Positions 34,401-45,038 of a stretch of 64,000 nt of DNA are shown here, piece after piece. The notes under the pieces were generated by a model. It did not search any database, had not been told where the DNA came from, and worked only from the letters and a program-made list of their open reading frames with translations. Source of the DNA: Hymenolepis diminuta (Eukaryota; Platyhelminthes; Cestoda; Cyclophyllidea; Hymenolepididae). Position numbers and translations under genes: made by a program. The stretch lies in NCBI GenBank assembly GCA_900708905.1, contig CAADRB010000040.1, positions 923,265 through 987,264 of the forward strand, in the 5' to 3' direction. Numbering within the stretch: the stretch's first letter is position 1; every line of letters begins with the position of its first letter.

Positions 34401-37400
34401 TGCCACCCACATCACTGGATGTGCACCGATGGGCATCGATCTCGTGACCTCTGATTTGGCAGACATGTCCGTCGACCGCCACCTCTGGCTACATCCCAAA
34501 AGGATAAGTAGAGACCGATTGGATTTATCAAAATTGTAGAGAACATAACAAACACTGACAGTGCCAAATATACTGGCTAACATTACGGACCAGAATGAAG
34601 GAGTCTCCGTAGTGATTTATCTGCGTGTTCTCAAGTTCTCTAAAAGCCCCGTTCTCTGCAGTAAAAGCAAGATGATTAACCAAATTAACCGGAAATTATC
34701 CACATCTCATCTTGCTCGTCGCTGGGACAAATGTTCACAGGTCACAAGATATGGCAATGTCTATTCAAATTTTAGATATGCGAACTAACCGCTAAGGAGG
34801 AATATGAAGGTGGGCGAAACATTTGCAAATTGTCTAATGAAGAAACTATGAATAAATGTATACTTTTATTTGTGAAACCAGAATTCAGAACAATGCTACA
34901 CTCAAAAACCTACTAAATTAATCGGCAACTTAACTTATCACTTTCTTCAAGTGCAGAGAATAAATGGACTAAAAGACACTTCTCCTCAACATCAACATCA
35001 AATTCTATATATATAATTTTAGGGGTCTAAATCAAATATAGTCCAGGAAGGGTCTTACTTTACACGGGATTAAATTAGATTAACCCCCCTGATTTCATGA
35101 TTTATCGAAAACAATAATACCTCTCAAGCCCAATTGGGGAGGTGTTTTCAAATAATCAAGTTGGGTAGAAGAGTAGAATCACCTCGGAATTTCGAGTTAT
35201 GCAGCCCTTCATTGGTTAGACTTAATTAGCGCTAATGGACATTGAACTCTAACTTCCCAGACGAACATTCTAATAGCTGCGCCGGAGGCGCATTAATGAT
35301 ACGATAAACACGATAAAATCGTAGCCTTGATTGGCTGAAGCATAATCTTAGAGTGCATTAAATTGACTTTGTTTCAATACGTATAAAATTAGATCAAACA
35401 ATAAATACTATTTAAGCAAGAACACTTACACCAAGTTAATTCTTCCAATTTAAATTCTTGACAAAGTTGACAAATTCTAACATTCCACCAATCTGCCTGT
35501 TGATGAACAACACTTGGGTACCTGTAAAGGCAAAAAGAAAAAGAAAACCTATTAGATTAAACGCATAAATACCCAATATAAATATCAGCATTCGCATTGA
35601 GCAAGCCCTAAGGGGTGGTTGAATAAAAGTTTCTCAGTCAGACAATGTAGGCACTAGTTTTTGACGAAGTGGAATCACTTAAATGACTCTTCTGAGTAGA
35701 TGGAGGATATCGGCGGCTCCTCTCACTTAAGCAAGCCCATTTACATGTGTTACAACACTTAATTTTAGTAAAGAGAAGACATCTTAGAGCCGCTCTATTA
35801 AGAAACTTGAGTTCTACTATCATAGGAGCGATATACTGATGCCTTATTTTAACAATTGTGTACATTGACAACTGGAACTCGCTAAAGAATAGTTAGAAGT
35901 TGATTATGAATCAATAAATATAACGGATAGTCTATCATCTGGTTATTTTTCTGTAATGTTATTCACAGAGGACAAGGACAAATGACTCATTCCCAGTACC
36001 GCTTATAGTAATGTATTCATCGACTTACACTCGTAGGTATTTGGGGGTTCTACCCCCCTCTCCTTGTTCATTGCTCCTTTAGCGCAGAAACACTGACACA
36101 CAACTATCTGTATAGATCCAGTTAAAACCTATTATTACCCGTAGTTAAGCTTGTTACAAATGTTGATTCAACTGAAGAGTAAGAGCCCACCTCAAGGGAG
36201 TTCGAGCAAAAAACAGCAAAGTGCGAATGTTTGCAGATAAGAAAGCGATGTTGTTGCACTATAGACGAGATCACCATCCCTTAGGAGCAACGATCAACAT
36301 GGACTTCCAGTGACCAATTTCCAGTTGATTTAAATCTTGCAAAGGACAAGAGTGATCGAAACATTACCATTCTCAATGTTAGCATTGGATTAAATTCGAG
36401 ACCCTTTAAATTATCTTTTATTGGATATTATTATGAGCTATGAAGTGAGGTGATTATCCCGAATCTCATGGACCAAATCTTCCGAAAATTAACAGCAGTC
36501 ATGCATCCACTCGTGCGACTAGCATAAATTAACAATCTGTATAAATGGACACTATTACCTCCGATTAGGCCTTTTCCTTTGAAAAATGCCCCAGGTAATA
36601 AATAAAAAGTAAATCGGAGTAAGTTGAATTTACCTAAACGAAACATGAAACGGCTTAAAGTCTAAACTTTACGATATACCACATATTGTTTGAAACAATG
36701 GCCTGCATTTAAGTCAACTTTGCGGCCCTACGTTGCAAATTCAAGAGAAAGCAATATACATTCTCCCAACTCAGTATCTTGTAGATCAATAACGAAAATA
36801 TCAACTCAGCCCTCGACCTTACATCGTAGTTAGGTCGGAAAGAAGGATCTATCGTCTTCCATGATAAAAGGGTCAAAGATTTCAGAATTCGCATATAATT
36901 AAGCGTAGTAATAGAATAACATTCAACAGACACACGACACTACAGCCATGACAAAGACACGACTCCTGGAACGGCTTACCGATAAAATTATAGAGGTCAT
37001 TGGGTCTTCGTATAGCCCATATTATCGTGACCAAAAGGAGCTACTAGAACGCAAAGTTGGTAGAGCACAGAGAAGCCGACTATCATCTTGGGGGGAAATC
37101 TAAGCATTTGCTCATCATTTATATTACCTTTGAATAAAGGTCCTTTCTGGTTCACGAAATATCCAATAACGAGATAAGCCACCATTTTGAGGAGGCAATC
37201 TAGTACCGAGCCACTTCAGGATTTCAGTGGCTTCCGAGAAGTGAATCTAAAATGCAAGCAAACATAATAAATCAAACCATTTACAAAGGAATGCATATGA
37301 ATGAGCAGATGATGGTAGTAAACTGTAAAACAGAAAAGCCCAATATTTGGGAGTTAGATAACTGGAAAAGAAATCGGTGAGTCATAAGTAAAACAGAGTA

Positions 37401-39770
37401 AAGATAGATTAAAATAGACATAGATCGGCAATCAATCAATTAACTAATCAAAAGACACGTTAACGGATGCTATTTAAAAAAATCCCAAATGGATATATCT
37501 AATGAAAGCTAATAAATGTTTGTATAATTATCAAACCAGTGAATAACATACTCTAGTTAAATCCATCAAGAATTTACTAGTCAGTTTACCGCCTCGATGA
37601 AATACCGCCATCTGAAAGCAAGTAAGCAGATCATTTAAAATCCATTTTGAGAGGAAATTGCAAAAATATATAACTAGGAGAGAGAGAAACGTACTGCATA
37701 ATCACGAGCTTTGATCATCACCTCTCTTGGATGGCCTTCAAATGGACTTATTGATTTTGGAGGATAGAGAAGTTCACTAAAAAGACAGAGAGGGCAAATC
37801 GATCAACTTGATTTATGAAATAATATTTGGCAGTCGATGATTCTGCTAACCTCTTGATACACCACCAGCCGTGAATAAGAATAGCAAATTTGTTTAATAG
37901 AGCAAGGAGATCAGATTGAGTTATTTCATATCCTTCGGGCAGTTTTAAAGGAAGACGTTCAAAGAGCTTGTCAAACTTCACAGTGCGAGCTGAAAAAGGA
38001 AAAAAGTTGAAAGAGAAGGAAATCAGGAAATAGATTATCAAGCACAAATTGTTAGGTCGTTTCGGTAATTACACTGATTAAAAAGGCGAATCGAATACTT
38101 TTCTTCCACATGAACGAAGTGCATAGACTAAACTCATCGATTATCCTACGCTCGAGTCCACATATGCTGTCTCGCCACTATTACAGATATTGGTTAACCA
38201 AGTAACCAACTACTTCCTAAATATCTAGATCTGTTTAAGCAAATGCGCTTTTTAACAATATGAAATGGAACTTTCGTATGATTTACGAGTCTTCCCACTT
38301 CTCTCACTTTACAAGTGGTCACATACCGGCATAACATTATAGTACACTGTGACCGAATGCCCATCACCCTATTAAAAAAGCTTCGAAAGACACCTTCATT
38401 CGCTGAGTTTGAGAAAGGGTTATCGAATCTGCTCAAAGGGTCATATGTGAGAAAATCTAGCATAGCATTAGCTATATTCAAGCCGCATACTGCAAGTCAG
38501 ATTGTTTTACTTTTAGGGATTTTAGAATAAGATAACAGTTTTAGGTTAAGATAACAATAGTATGATATAGGCATAGGTAGATCGACTTTACGTCTTGATT
38601 TTTAGTGAACGGATTCTAACCCTTATTATACAAACATAGTACATGATCATTAGAATGACCGTCAAAAACAGTTAATCTTACCTAAAAATAGATGAATATC
38701 ACTCAACACTTACCTAAGACACACCATGAAGAATTGAAAATACGTATTCTTTCAAGTAAAATCAAAACTTACCTTGACGCAAGAGAGATAAAGTTGCGTT
38801 CTCCAGATCACCTTTGTCAAACTGGGAATCGGTTTCCCTAAATTCATGACAAAAACCAGTTAGTAATGATACAAAAAGAGAGTCCATGAATGGGCATAAA
38901 ATTAAAAGAAACAACCATTTCAAAGACTGCTTCAGCACTGATAGATACTTTAATAACCAAGCATCACGAGCAATTATTCTACGATCATAATCCTCTTCAG
39001 GGACTTCAGGACACATCAGAATAGAACGTCTTTCAAAGGAACACATAGGCTAAAGTCATGTTCAATATTTATTCGAAATAAGGATTACTTCGTATGTAAT
39101 AAAAGAACCTTCCCTCCAAGGATCTAGATACAATTCCCTCAAATAACGCAGATCATCATCATTGTGGATCGTTTTCCTACGACTTTCTAAACGAGTTGGG
39201 CCATCTTTCTTCTCGCCATTATTGGAAGATGCCGAGACGACTTTGGCTCTGTTAAGTTGTCCAGAACAATTTGAATTGGCAGAAAAATCTACAGCTGTAT
39301 AAAATATGGATGATTTGATAAACGAAGAGAATTTAGCTTACATCTAACCGGCAAAGAGACTTTATCCATAACCAAGAGTGATTTCGGGAAAGGTACAAAA
39401 TGGCATTCGCCGTTAATAAAATAGCCCAATAGAGAAGTACCTAATTGTCTTGGCGTGGATTGAAGTGTCTGTGCGCACCCAATACTCCCATTCAACTTTG
39501 TCATCTTTTCATCCGGAACACGAAGTTCAATATGATCCATTGTAGTTTTAATTCGTGAACTCTCTACACCCTCACACTCTAAATGCCTTGAAGCGGGCCT
39601 GATTTTGTGCTAAATTCTGTTAATAGGGAAATAATTACATACCTGAAGTGCAAAAAGTCTTTTGGCGAATTCTGCAGAAATGAAACAGTCAAACTAAAAT
39701 GTAAACTAACACGATATAAACCAACTTCTTTAAGAACTTTGACTTTGCTTTCTTCCTTAGAGTCACACAT
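28452..39770 (-). CDS. POLR3E: DNA-directed RNA polymerase III subunit RPC5
   Basis: RPC5 is a Pol III-specific subunit; it pairs with RPC4 on the enzyme and acts in tRNA and 5S rRNA transcription. Seventeen minus-strand exons join in perfect phase to 1070 residues: 39770-39722, 39671-39643, 39609-39342, 39294-39089, 39049-38916, 38837-38773, 37989-37851, 37776-37695, 37611-37552, 37246-37128, 35521-35430, 33045-31795, 30967-30833, 30754-30591, 29658-29416, 28707-28585, 28505-28452. Markers match vertebrate RPC5 in order: KIRPASRHLE (human VRPAS), GYFINGECHFVPFPKSL, RRSILMCPEVPEED, ILIHGWWCIKSELLYPP, RYPSVVHQQADWW (human KHPDVVQRQHMLW), and C-terminal winged-helix segments ending WRSRYFLKYTIN. 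The family's usual length is about 700; the excess is exon 12, a 417-residue Ser/Asn/Gln-rich insertion. The start is the ATG at 39770, eight bases after a good AG acceptor. Early introns are tiny (33-50 bp) and later ones reach 2384 bp. Exons 5 and 9 had alternative splice sites; the chosen ones keep frame and similarity. Confidence 0.93.
30043..30059. repeat. (CT)n microsatellite
   Basis: A CT dinucleotide run in POLR3E intron 14, pyrimidine-rich on the plus strand. Confidence 0.8.
31078..31205 (-). repeat. tRNA-derived SINE copy in a POLR3E intron
   Basis: Read on the minus strand: GGTTAACGTTTACGTCTGTT, AAGTCAGACTTCACGCGTCA and ACTCACTGAATTG, then a GAAGTTTCTCACC tail. These are the diagnostic blocks of the SINE, in order. 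Confidence 0.55.
34327..34475 (-). repeat. tRNA-derived SINE copy in a POLR3E intron
   Basis: Lies in intron 11. On the minus strand: AAATCAGAGGTCACGAGATC, GATGCCCATCGGTGCACATC, CAGTGATGTGG, then GGTCAACAAAGGAGGGGTAT and GAGTTTCTTATAAC. It is very close to 10106-10250. Confidence 0.65.
35767..35835 (-). repeat. SINE 3'-tail fragment
   Basis: GAAGACATCTTAGAGCCGCT and AAGAAACTTGAGTTCTACTA match the distal part of the SINE copy beginning at 10106. The tRNA-like head is not visible. Confidence 0.4.
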
Positions 39771-39795
39771 CTTGGCCACTGAGAGTCAGGATTAA
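39771..39795 (-). promoter_or_regulatory. Candidate trans-splice or 5'-UTR acceptor of POLR3E
   Basis: Minus-strand sequence AATCCTGACTCTCAG ends in AG at 39780-39779, eight bases before the ATG at 39770. A pyrimidine-rich tract and AG so close to the start codon suits a spliced-leader acceptor, used by some flatworm mRNAs, or the end of a 5'-UTR intron. Inference only. Confidence 0.35.
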
Positions 39796-40318
39796 TCTCA
39801 ATTTGCCTCAAAGGTCGAATATGTCAAAGTCGTTTGAGTATTTAAACAAATTATAAAAAACATCTCCCTTTGAACAATTTTTAAAACAGAAATAAAATTT
39901 AAAAATAAGCAGGTCAATAAATCATGCATTTACTCTGAGTCAAATGAATGTCTTTTTGCTTCGTTGCTGCAACCGAAAAATTTGAGATGAATTTAATAAT
40001 ATAATTTCCATTTCATTAAAGATTGCGAAGCACTCCGTCTAATTTGATATTAAAAATAATTTTACAGTTATTTACGATGCATTTACTCTTGACTTTTACA
40101 GAAAATCATGATATTAATTAACTGAAATACATAAATAATCATAATTTTGTGAAGTACTAGTTTGCTTAAGACGTCTGCAATTAAATGTACGTGTGACTTA
40201 AACTTCCGATTTAGATGTCTTGTGAACTACTAGGTGCAGTAGTTATAAGTTTATATTTAGACGATTTCCTCTTATCAATGAATAATTGCCTCACTATTAA
40301 AATCTAAATTGTTTCATG

Positions 40319-40639
40319 CCATAGCCAGATGTCTATCAACACCTGGTGATTGGAAATGATTGACGGGCGATAAAATCTCCACTACAGTGTCCACAAGTGG
40401 TCCCGCTGTGTGTTATGCGTGTTTGAACATAGATACCTAAATAGGTTTCGATCATCACGCCAAGACACGGACGAGACATGACTGACGTCTAACGAAGAAA
40501 TGTTTCGTATATTAACCTATTTTACCTATTAATAAATTGGGTTGTTCACGGGCCACCTTCGAACTGATCTGGCGACACAAGTGACTTGACCTACTCCATC
40601 TATTCGATCGAGGTGGCCCCGATAGACCTAACATTATTA
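40319..40639 (-). repeat. Dispersed repeat family A, copy 3 (long form)
   Basis: Inverted relative to copies 1 and 2: ATAGCCAGATGTCTATCAAC at the left, CGGGCGATAAAATCTCCACT in the middle, CGAACTGATCTGGCGACACA and GGTGGCCCCGATAGACCTAA at the right. Confidence 0.8.
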
Positions 40640-40823
40640 AACCTTATTTACACACTTTACTTTAGATCATATTATCGATACGACTGGGTTCAGTATTGTC
40701 CTATTCCTTCTTTCTTCTCATGAGGAGGATACTACATAGATGAGTCTCTTACAAAGTCTTCGCAATCTCCTCAGAAGCTCAAGTATCTAAATACAAATAT
40801 AACTAGCTTCAAGCAGAATGCTT

Positions 40824-41136
40824 GATATAGCCGGCAGATGTCTATCATAATCCAGCGATTAGAAATGATTAACGGGCGATAAGATCTTCACTACAGTGTT
40901 CACAGGCGGTCTCGCTGTGTATTTGCACATAGATACCTAAACGGGTGTCTATCACCACGCCGAGACTCCGACAACGAGACATGACTGACGTCAAACGGGG
41001 AAACCTAATTTACTCATTAATACATTGAGGGATGGCTTGTCTGCCACCTCCAAACTGATCTGGCAACATGAGTGACTCGACTTGTTCCATCCATGCAATC
41101 GATGTGACTCCGATAGATCTTCTCACGTTATTACAG
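40824..41136 (-). repeat. Dispersed repeat family A, copy 4 (long form)
   Basis: Starts GATATAGCCGGCAGATGTCT and ends in CTCACGTTATTACAGT. It has the middle segment ACGGGCGATAAGATCTTCAC. Same orientation as copy 3 and close to it. Confidence 0.8.
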
Positions 41137-41267
41137 TGCTCTAATATAAACTACCCCAAAATATTAACCTAGGCTACGTCAAAAAATGAGAGGACAGGAG
41201 GTGATGGAGAAGCGAAAGTTTACTGCAGATAGATAGAAATTGAGTACATTTAACGAATTTTAATCAC

Positions 41268-41375
41268 CGATTGGCTGAGAGGCCTCTGAACACCTGCCTA
41301 CACTTTCCAGAACGATATTCCTTTGGATAGTCTTGATTATGCTGTATACTCCACAATATTAAGTGACCTCGTATT
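41268..41375 (+). repeat. Dispersed repeat family H, copy 2
   Basis: Parallels 28040-28140 (GATTGGCTGAGAGGCCTCTG; TTTCCAGAACGA; CTGTATACTCCACAATATT). The minus-strand frame 41264-41542 across it shows a weak reverse-transcriptase-like string (NAGFRHLRQINNLRKKL), too weak to call. Confidence 0.45.
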
Positions 41376-42699
41376 TTGAGTAATTTCTTACGTAGGTTAT
41401 TAATTTGTCGCAAATGTCTAAATCCTGCATTCATATTTCCGATTTCACTTTTGGTCTTCCAACATTCGATTCTCTTGCTTATGCGATCTGATAGGAAGGC
41501 AAAACAATGCTTTGCTGCGCACAGGAAGTCCACGTGAAACATCTACGTAACCATCATTTCAAGTCTCATCAGGACCGGTCAGAGCATAACTAGATCAACC
41601 GCCATTTATCGATTAGTCCATTGTTTGACCAATGATATTCTGCCAATCGGACATGGAGGTCCAACAAATATTGGAATGATTGGTCCCATCTCCGGCCAAT
41701 CACAGCTCAATTCAATGGTATAAACAGTTTCTGAGTTACGTCAATAAATGAATAGTCTAGAAGTCTCAATGCTTCTGGTCTGAGTAATTATAACTAGTAG
41801 AATTAGTGACGGTCCCTATGTAAAAAGTTATTCAAGATATAGTTATGTGACATGCTGCTAGAACGTCACCAGCTACATTATCCAACCCTAATATCTCAAA
41901 TTTAGTGACCCTCATGACTTATTCCCCAGTAAATTGATTTTCTACGTTTAAATACTGCCTTTAAAACACATAGTTCTCTTTAATTGCCTTATTTTCATGC
42001 GTCCCTTTTGTTCAACTCAATAAGACTACTAAAAAAAGGAAGGAGTTCAACATTAACTTTTGTCAAACTACCGTCAAGCTCCACTGAAACTTTACTGGAT
42101 ATCCACCACAAATCACCCACTAAAATCTCTAATTCAACAAGGAGACCCATAAAATAGCCGACATTTCCAACAAGCAGTCAGGAAAACTTTCTTCCATGTA
42201 TGCATAATCATAAGCTAATCTCGTATTCCTTATTCATGAAAGAAACTTCCCACTGGTGCAGACTCAAAAACAGTTCACTTAACCAAAAAAGAATTCTAAT
42301 ATAAAATACATCAACTACAAATCTGACAAAAGGAGGGGCGATTTTACATTGACTAAGCACCCAAGATCTAGAACCACCGGATTCAAGATCAATCCAATCA
42401 ATTCTTCCGTTATCTCCAACATTAGAGACCTACAAACCATCCAAGCCTGCAGCTCCAAACATTCAGTGAAGACGTTATTTACACAGCATCGTGGAAATAT
42501 TACATTCTGGGTCCATCTTGGCAAAGAGAACAAATCTTGACTAAGAGTGATTATTATCCCGCATAAAAAATAAAACAAACAAAGCTATCAAAGATGGCAA
42601 TCTAGCTAGCCCAAACAGAGGCACGCAGAACGTGTACCGATGGGGAAGCTAGCATGGCGGAATATACTGGTTTTTATGTTCCTCGATGGGTTAGAGATG

Positions 42700-42845
42700 C
42701 GTAGGCACTGTGATCGCTTCCTCTTGCTCTTTTTATTCTCACTGTATTTTGGTCCATATTTCCATCTTTAATACATCTTACAGATCTTAAGGCCATTTAT
42801 AACTACTATCTTTATCTATAAGATGTTCCCTAATAAAGACTTTAT
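42700..42845 (+). repeat. Dispersed repeat family E, copy 3 (3' part)
   Basis: ATTTTGGTCCATATTTCC and TTATCTATAAGATGTTCCCT followed by AATAAAGA match the 3' end of the copies at 20786-20955 and 19563-19830. Confidence 0.5.
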
Positions 42846-43041
42846 GAGAACTATAGCATAAAAGGGTCGCCAGTTTATTAGAGATAGAATTGTGGCTAAC
42901 AGTTAACAATGGCAAACAAAATTTCCCAAAGGAGAATGCCATTTGTGAGTGAATAACTACGATGGAAATCGAGGGAGAAGAGGCAGAGATTAGAACAGAC
43001 GGAGAGAAAGAAGGGCTTGCGCGATGTGAGTTGTGTGTAGG

Positions 43042-43286
43042 TGCTATAGCCAGCAGATGTCTATCAACACAGATGTCGGTCATCACGCCGAGTCACCGAC
43101 GACGAGACATGACTGACGTCTAACGAATAAATGTTTTGTATATAAACATAATTTACTTATGAATAAATTGGGGTGGTTTGCCTGCCACCTCCGAACTGAT
43201 CTGGCGACATGGGTGACTTGACTTATTCCATCTATTCCTTCTATTCGATCGATGTGGCCTCGATAGATCTTTCAACGTTATTACAG
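43042..43286 (-). repeat. Dispersed repeat family A, copy 5 (short form)
   Basis: Runs from GCTATAGCCAGCAGATGTCT to TCAACGTTATTACAGT and lacks the middle segment found in copies 3 and 4. It retains CATCACGCCGAG, GACATGACTGACGTCTAACG and CACCTCCGAACTGATCTGGC. Confidence 0.8.
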
Positions 43287-43383
43287 TAGGTATATGAGTG
43301 CTGGTGTAATTTTGGGTGAAACGAGAAAGTTTGATTTGATAAACACTCTTGACATGACAGTTGGGGGTTGGAGTCATAGTTCC

Positions 43384-43610
43384 TGGTGTTAGAAGCAGGC
43401 TCGCAACCTTGCTGGATCAAAGGAAAACACACCTGCACACGGAGTGGACCAATGAGGCAAAATGGCCACCTTCTCCCCATTTGCAATCTTTACACTTCTT
43501 GGTCCTCAGGTCCACCTTTTATACTTCGCATAGACCCTATAGCCTTCCATAATTACGATGTGCCTTAATATGTGCCTAAATAATAGATAGATAAATAATA
43601 CTACCTACCT
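43384..43610 (+). repeat. Dispersed repeat family E, copy 4 (fullest)
   Basis: TGGTGTTAGAAGCAGGCTCG, CACACCTGCACACGGAGTGG, CTTCTTGGTCCTCAGGTCCA, CATAGACCCTATAGCCTTCC and a TGCCTTAATATGTGCCTAAA tail. It links the 5' blocks seen at 19563 to the 3' blocks seen at 20786. Confidence 0.6.
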
Positions 43611-44743
43611 ACAATACTTTAAAAGAAAGTTTGGATCAAGAATAACTTTTGGGAAAAATATTCTTATTCATCCTTCAGAGCTAAACGGTCATTAGGGTCA
43701 TGCGAATGACGTAATGGAGTGCACGAAAAAGAGAGAACGCATTTGAGCAGATAATGTGGAGGTCAGACTGACGTTTTTAGATTGGAACGCACTCACTAGA
43801 CCACACTCTCCTCCTTCCCTTTTTCAGGTGCTGACACGTTTATCATCGAAGGGGTATACCACAGAAAAAAGGCCACTGCAAAGCAAACTGGCTCCCAATT
43901 AATGAAACTTAAGCAAATCCAGACGCACTGATTGATTAAAGCAACACGGCGGTCAAAATCCTTTAATACACCTCTTACCAAATTGAAATGGTAAAGACCA
44001 ATGGAGCATGACTCCAACTAATACATCCGTCTCTTCCGTTCCAAGAGGAAATTCATACGTTTTTGACGAAGTGTGCTGACAACTCCGAATCTTCCATTCT
44101 GATATACACAATATGGACATTAATGTGTACAAAACTTTGAATCGTACGATCCTTTTGAAAAAACGTTTACTTTTGACCCAAATCCCTTCGTCTTGACATG
44201 GGGTTGTGGGGATATTTTCAGACCATTCCTGAGGAAGTCTACCGGATTTTTCAAACTGTATAGGCTCCCAGCAATCACAGCCTAGTCTCCATTACTCATT
44301 CCTCCTATTGACACGTAGCTTCAGCCGACTACCTATGTAACTAAAACATTCATTGATTACTCTCAATACTAAACCACCCGTGACAAATCCTTTTTTTATG
44401 AAATTCATATAAATTATACGGACCAGAGCTGTAGCCTTTTCAAACAGATAGACAACCATCTCATTTCATTAAAACTCAGGACTATTTAAACTATACGGTC
44501 TACGTACTGTAACCTCCCCTACTGACCGATTTTAAATAGTGTAATTGATCATGCAGCTCACTGAATGTCCATCTATGAGTGCCAGCCACCTAACCTGTTA
44601 ATCTTAAGAACATACAAATTAGGAAACCAATATTTAGACAAATATGTCCTTTAGTAAAATGATATTTGAATGGTCAAGCCGTGAAACACTTCATTTTACT
44701 ATGCTTGCAATAAATGACCAATAAGACGCACTAAATTATTTTA

Positions 44744-44760
44744 GATTATTTTATTTTATT
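44744..44760 (-). promoter_or_regulatory. Poly(A) signals for SIRT1
   Basis: Overlapping AATAAA hexamers on the minus strand (TTTATTTTATT on the plus strand), about 280 bases past the SIRT1 stop codon. Confidence 0.4.
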
Positions 44761-45038
44761 TTGATGACAAACCTGCGGATAAATAGGCGATCTCTGGCTA
44801 ATAATCAGGTAGTCGGAATAAAACATTTATGAACTATCAAAACAAGCAAAATTTAGATAAAAACTGGACGGTATTTAGAAACATCAGTTTAAATGTAGTC
44901 TCACCATCATGACAACAACGCGATAATGTATGAAGAGCATTAGTAGTAAAAATATTTTTGTTAAAAGATAAGTTGAAAAAGAAATTACCGCAAATTATTA
45001 TCTACATTAAGCATAAAACAAAGCACTAAATTCAGTTA

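Larger units (their letters stand above)
39796..45038. other. SIRT1-POLR3E intergenic region, repeat-rich
   Basis: A 5.2 kb spacer. It holds two same-orientation family A copies about 185 bp apart (40319-40639, 40824-41136), a family H copy (41268-41375), a family E tail (about 42700-42845), a possible family G fragment (about 42880-43041), a third family A copy (43042-43286) and the best family E copy (43384-43610). Open frames at 42315-42578 minus, 43153-43486 minus and 43796-44017 minus lie in or beside repeats and are not supported as genes. No gene was seen. Confidence 0.6.

Noticed and set aside
41264..41542. Reverse-transcriptase relic on the minus strand
   Set aside because: A short string (NAGFRHLRQINNLRKKL) is faintly like non-LTR reverse transcriptases, but no catalytic motif is present and the alignment would be too short to trust.
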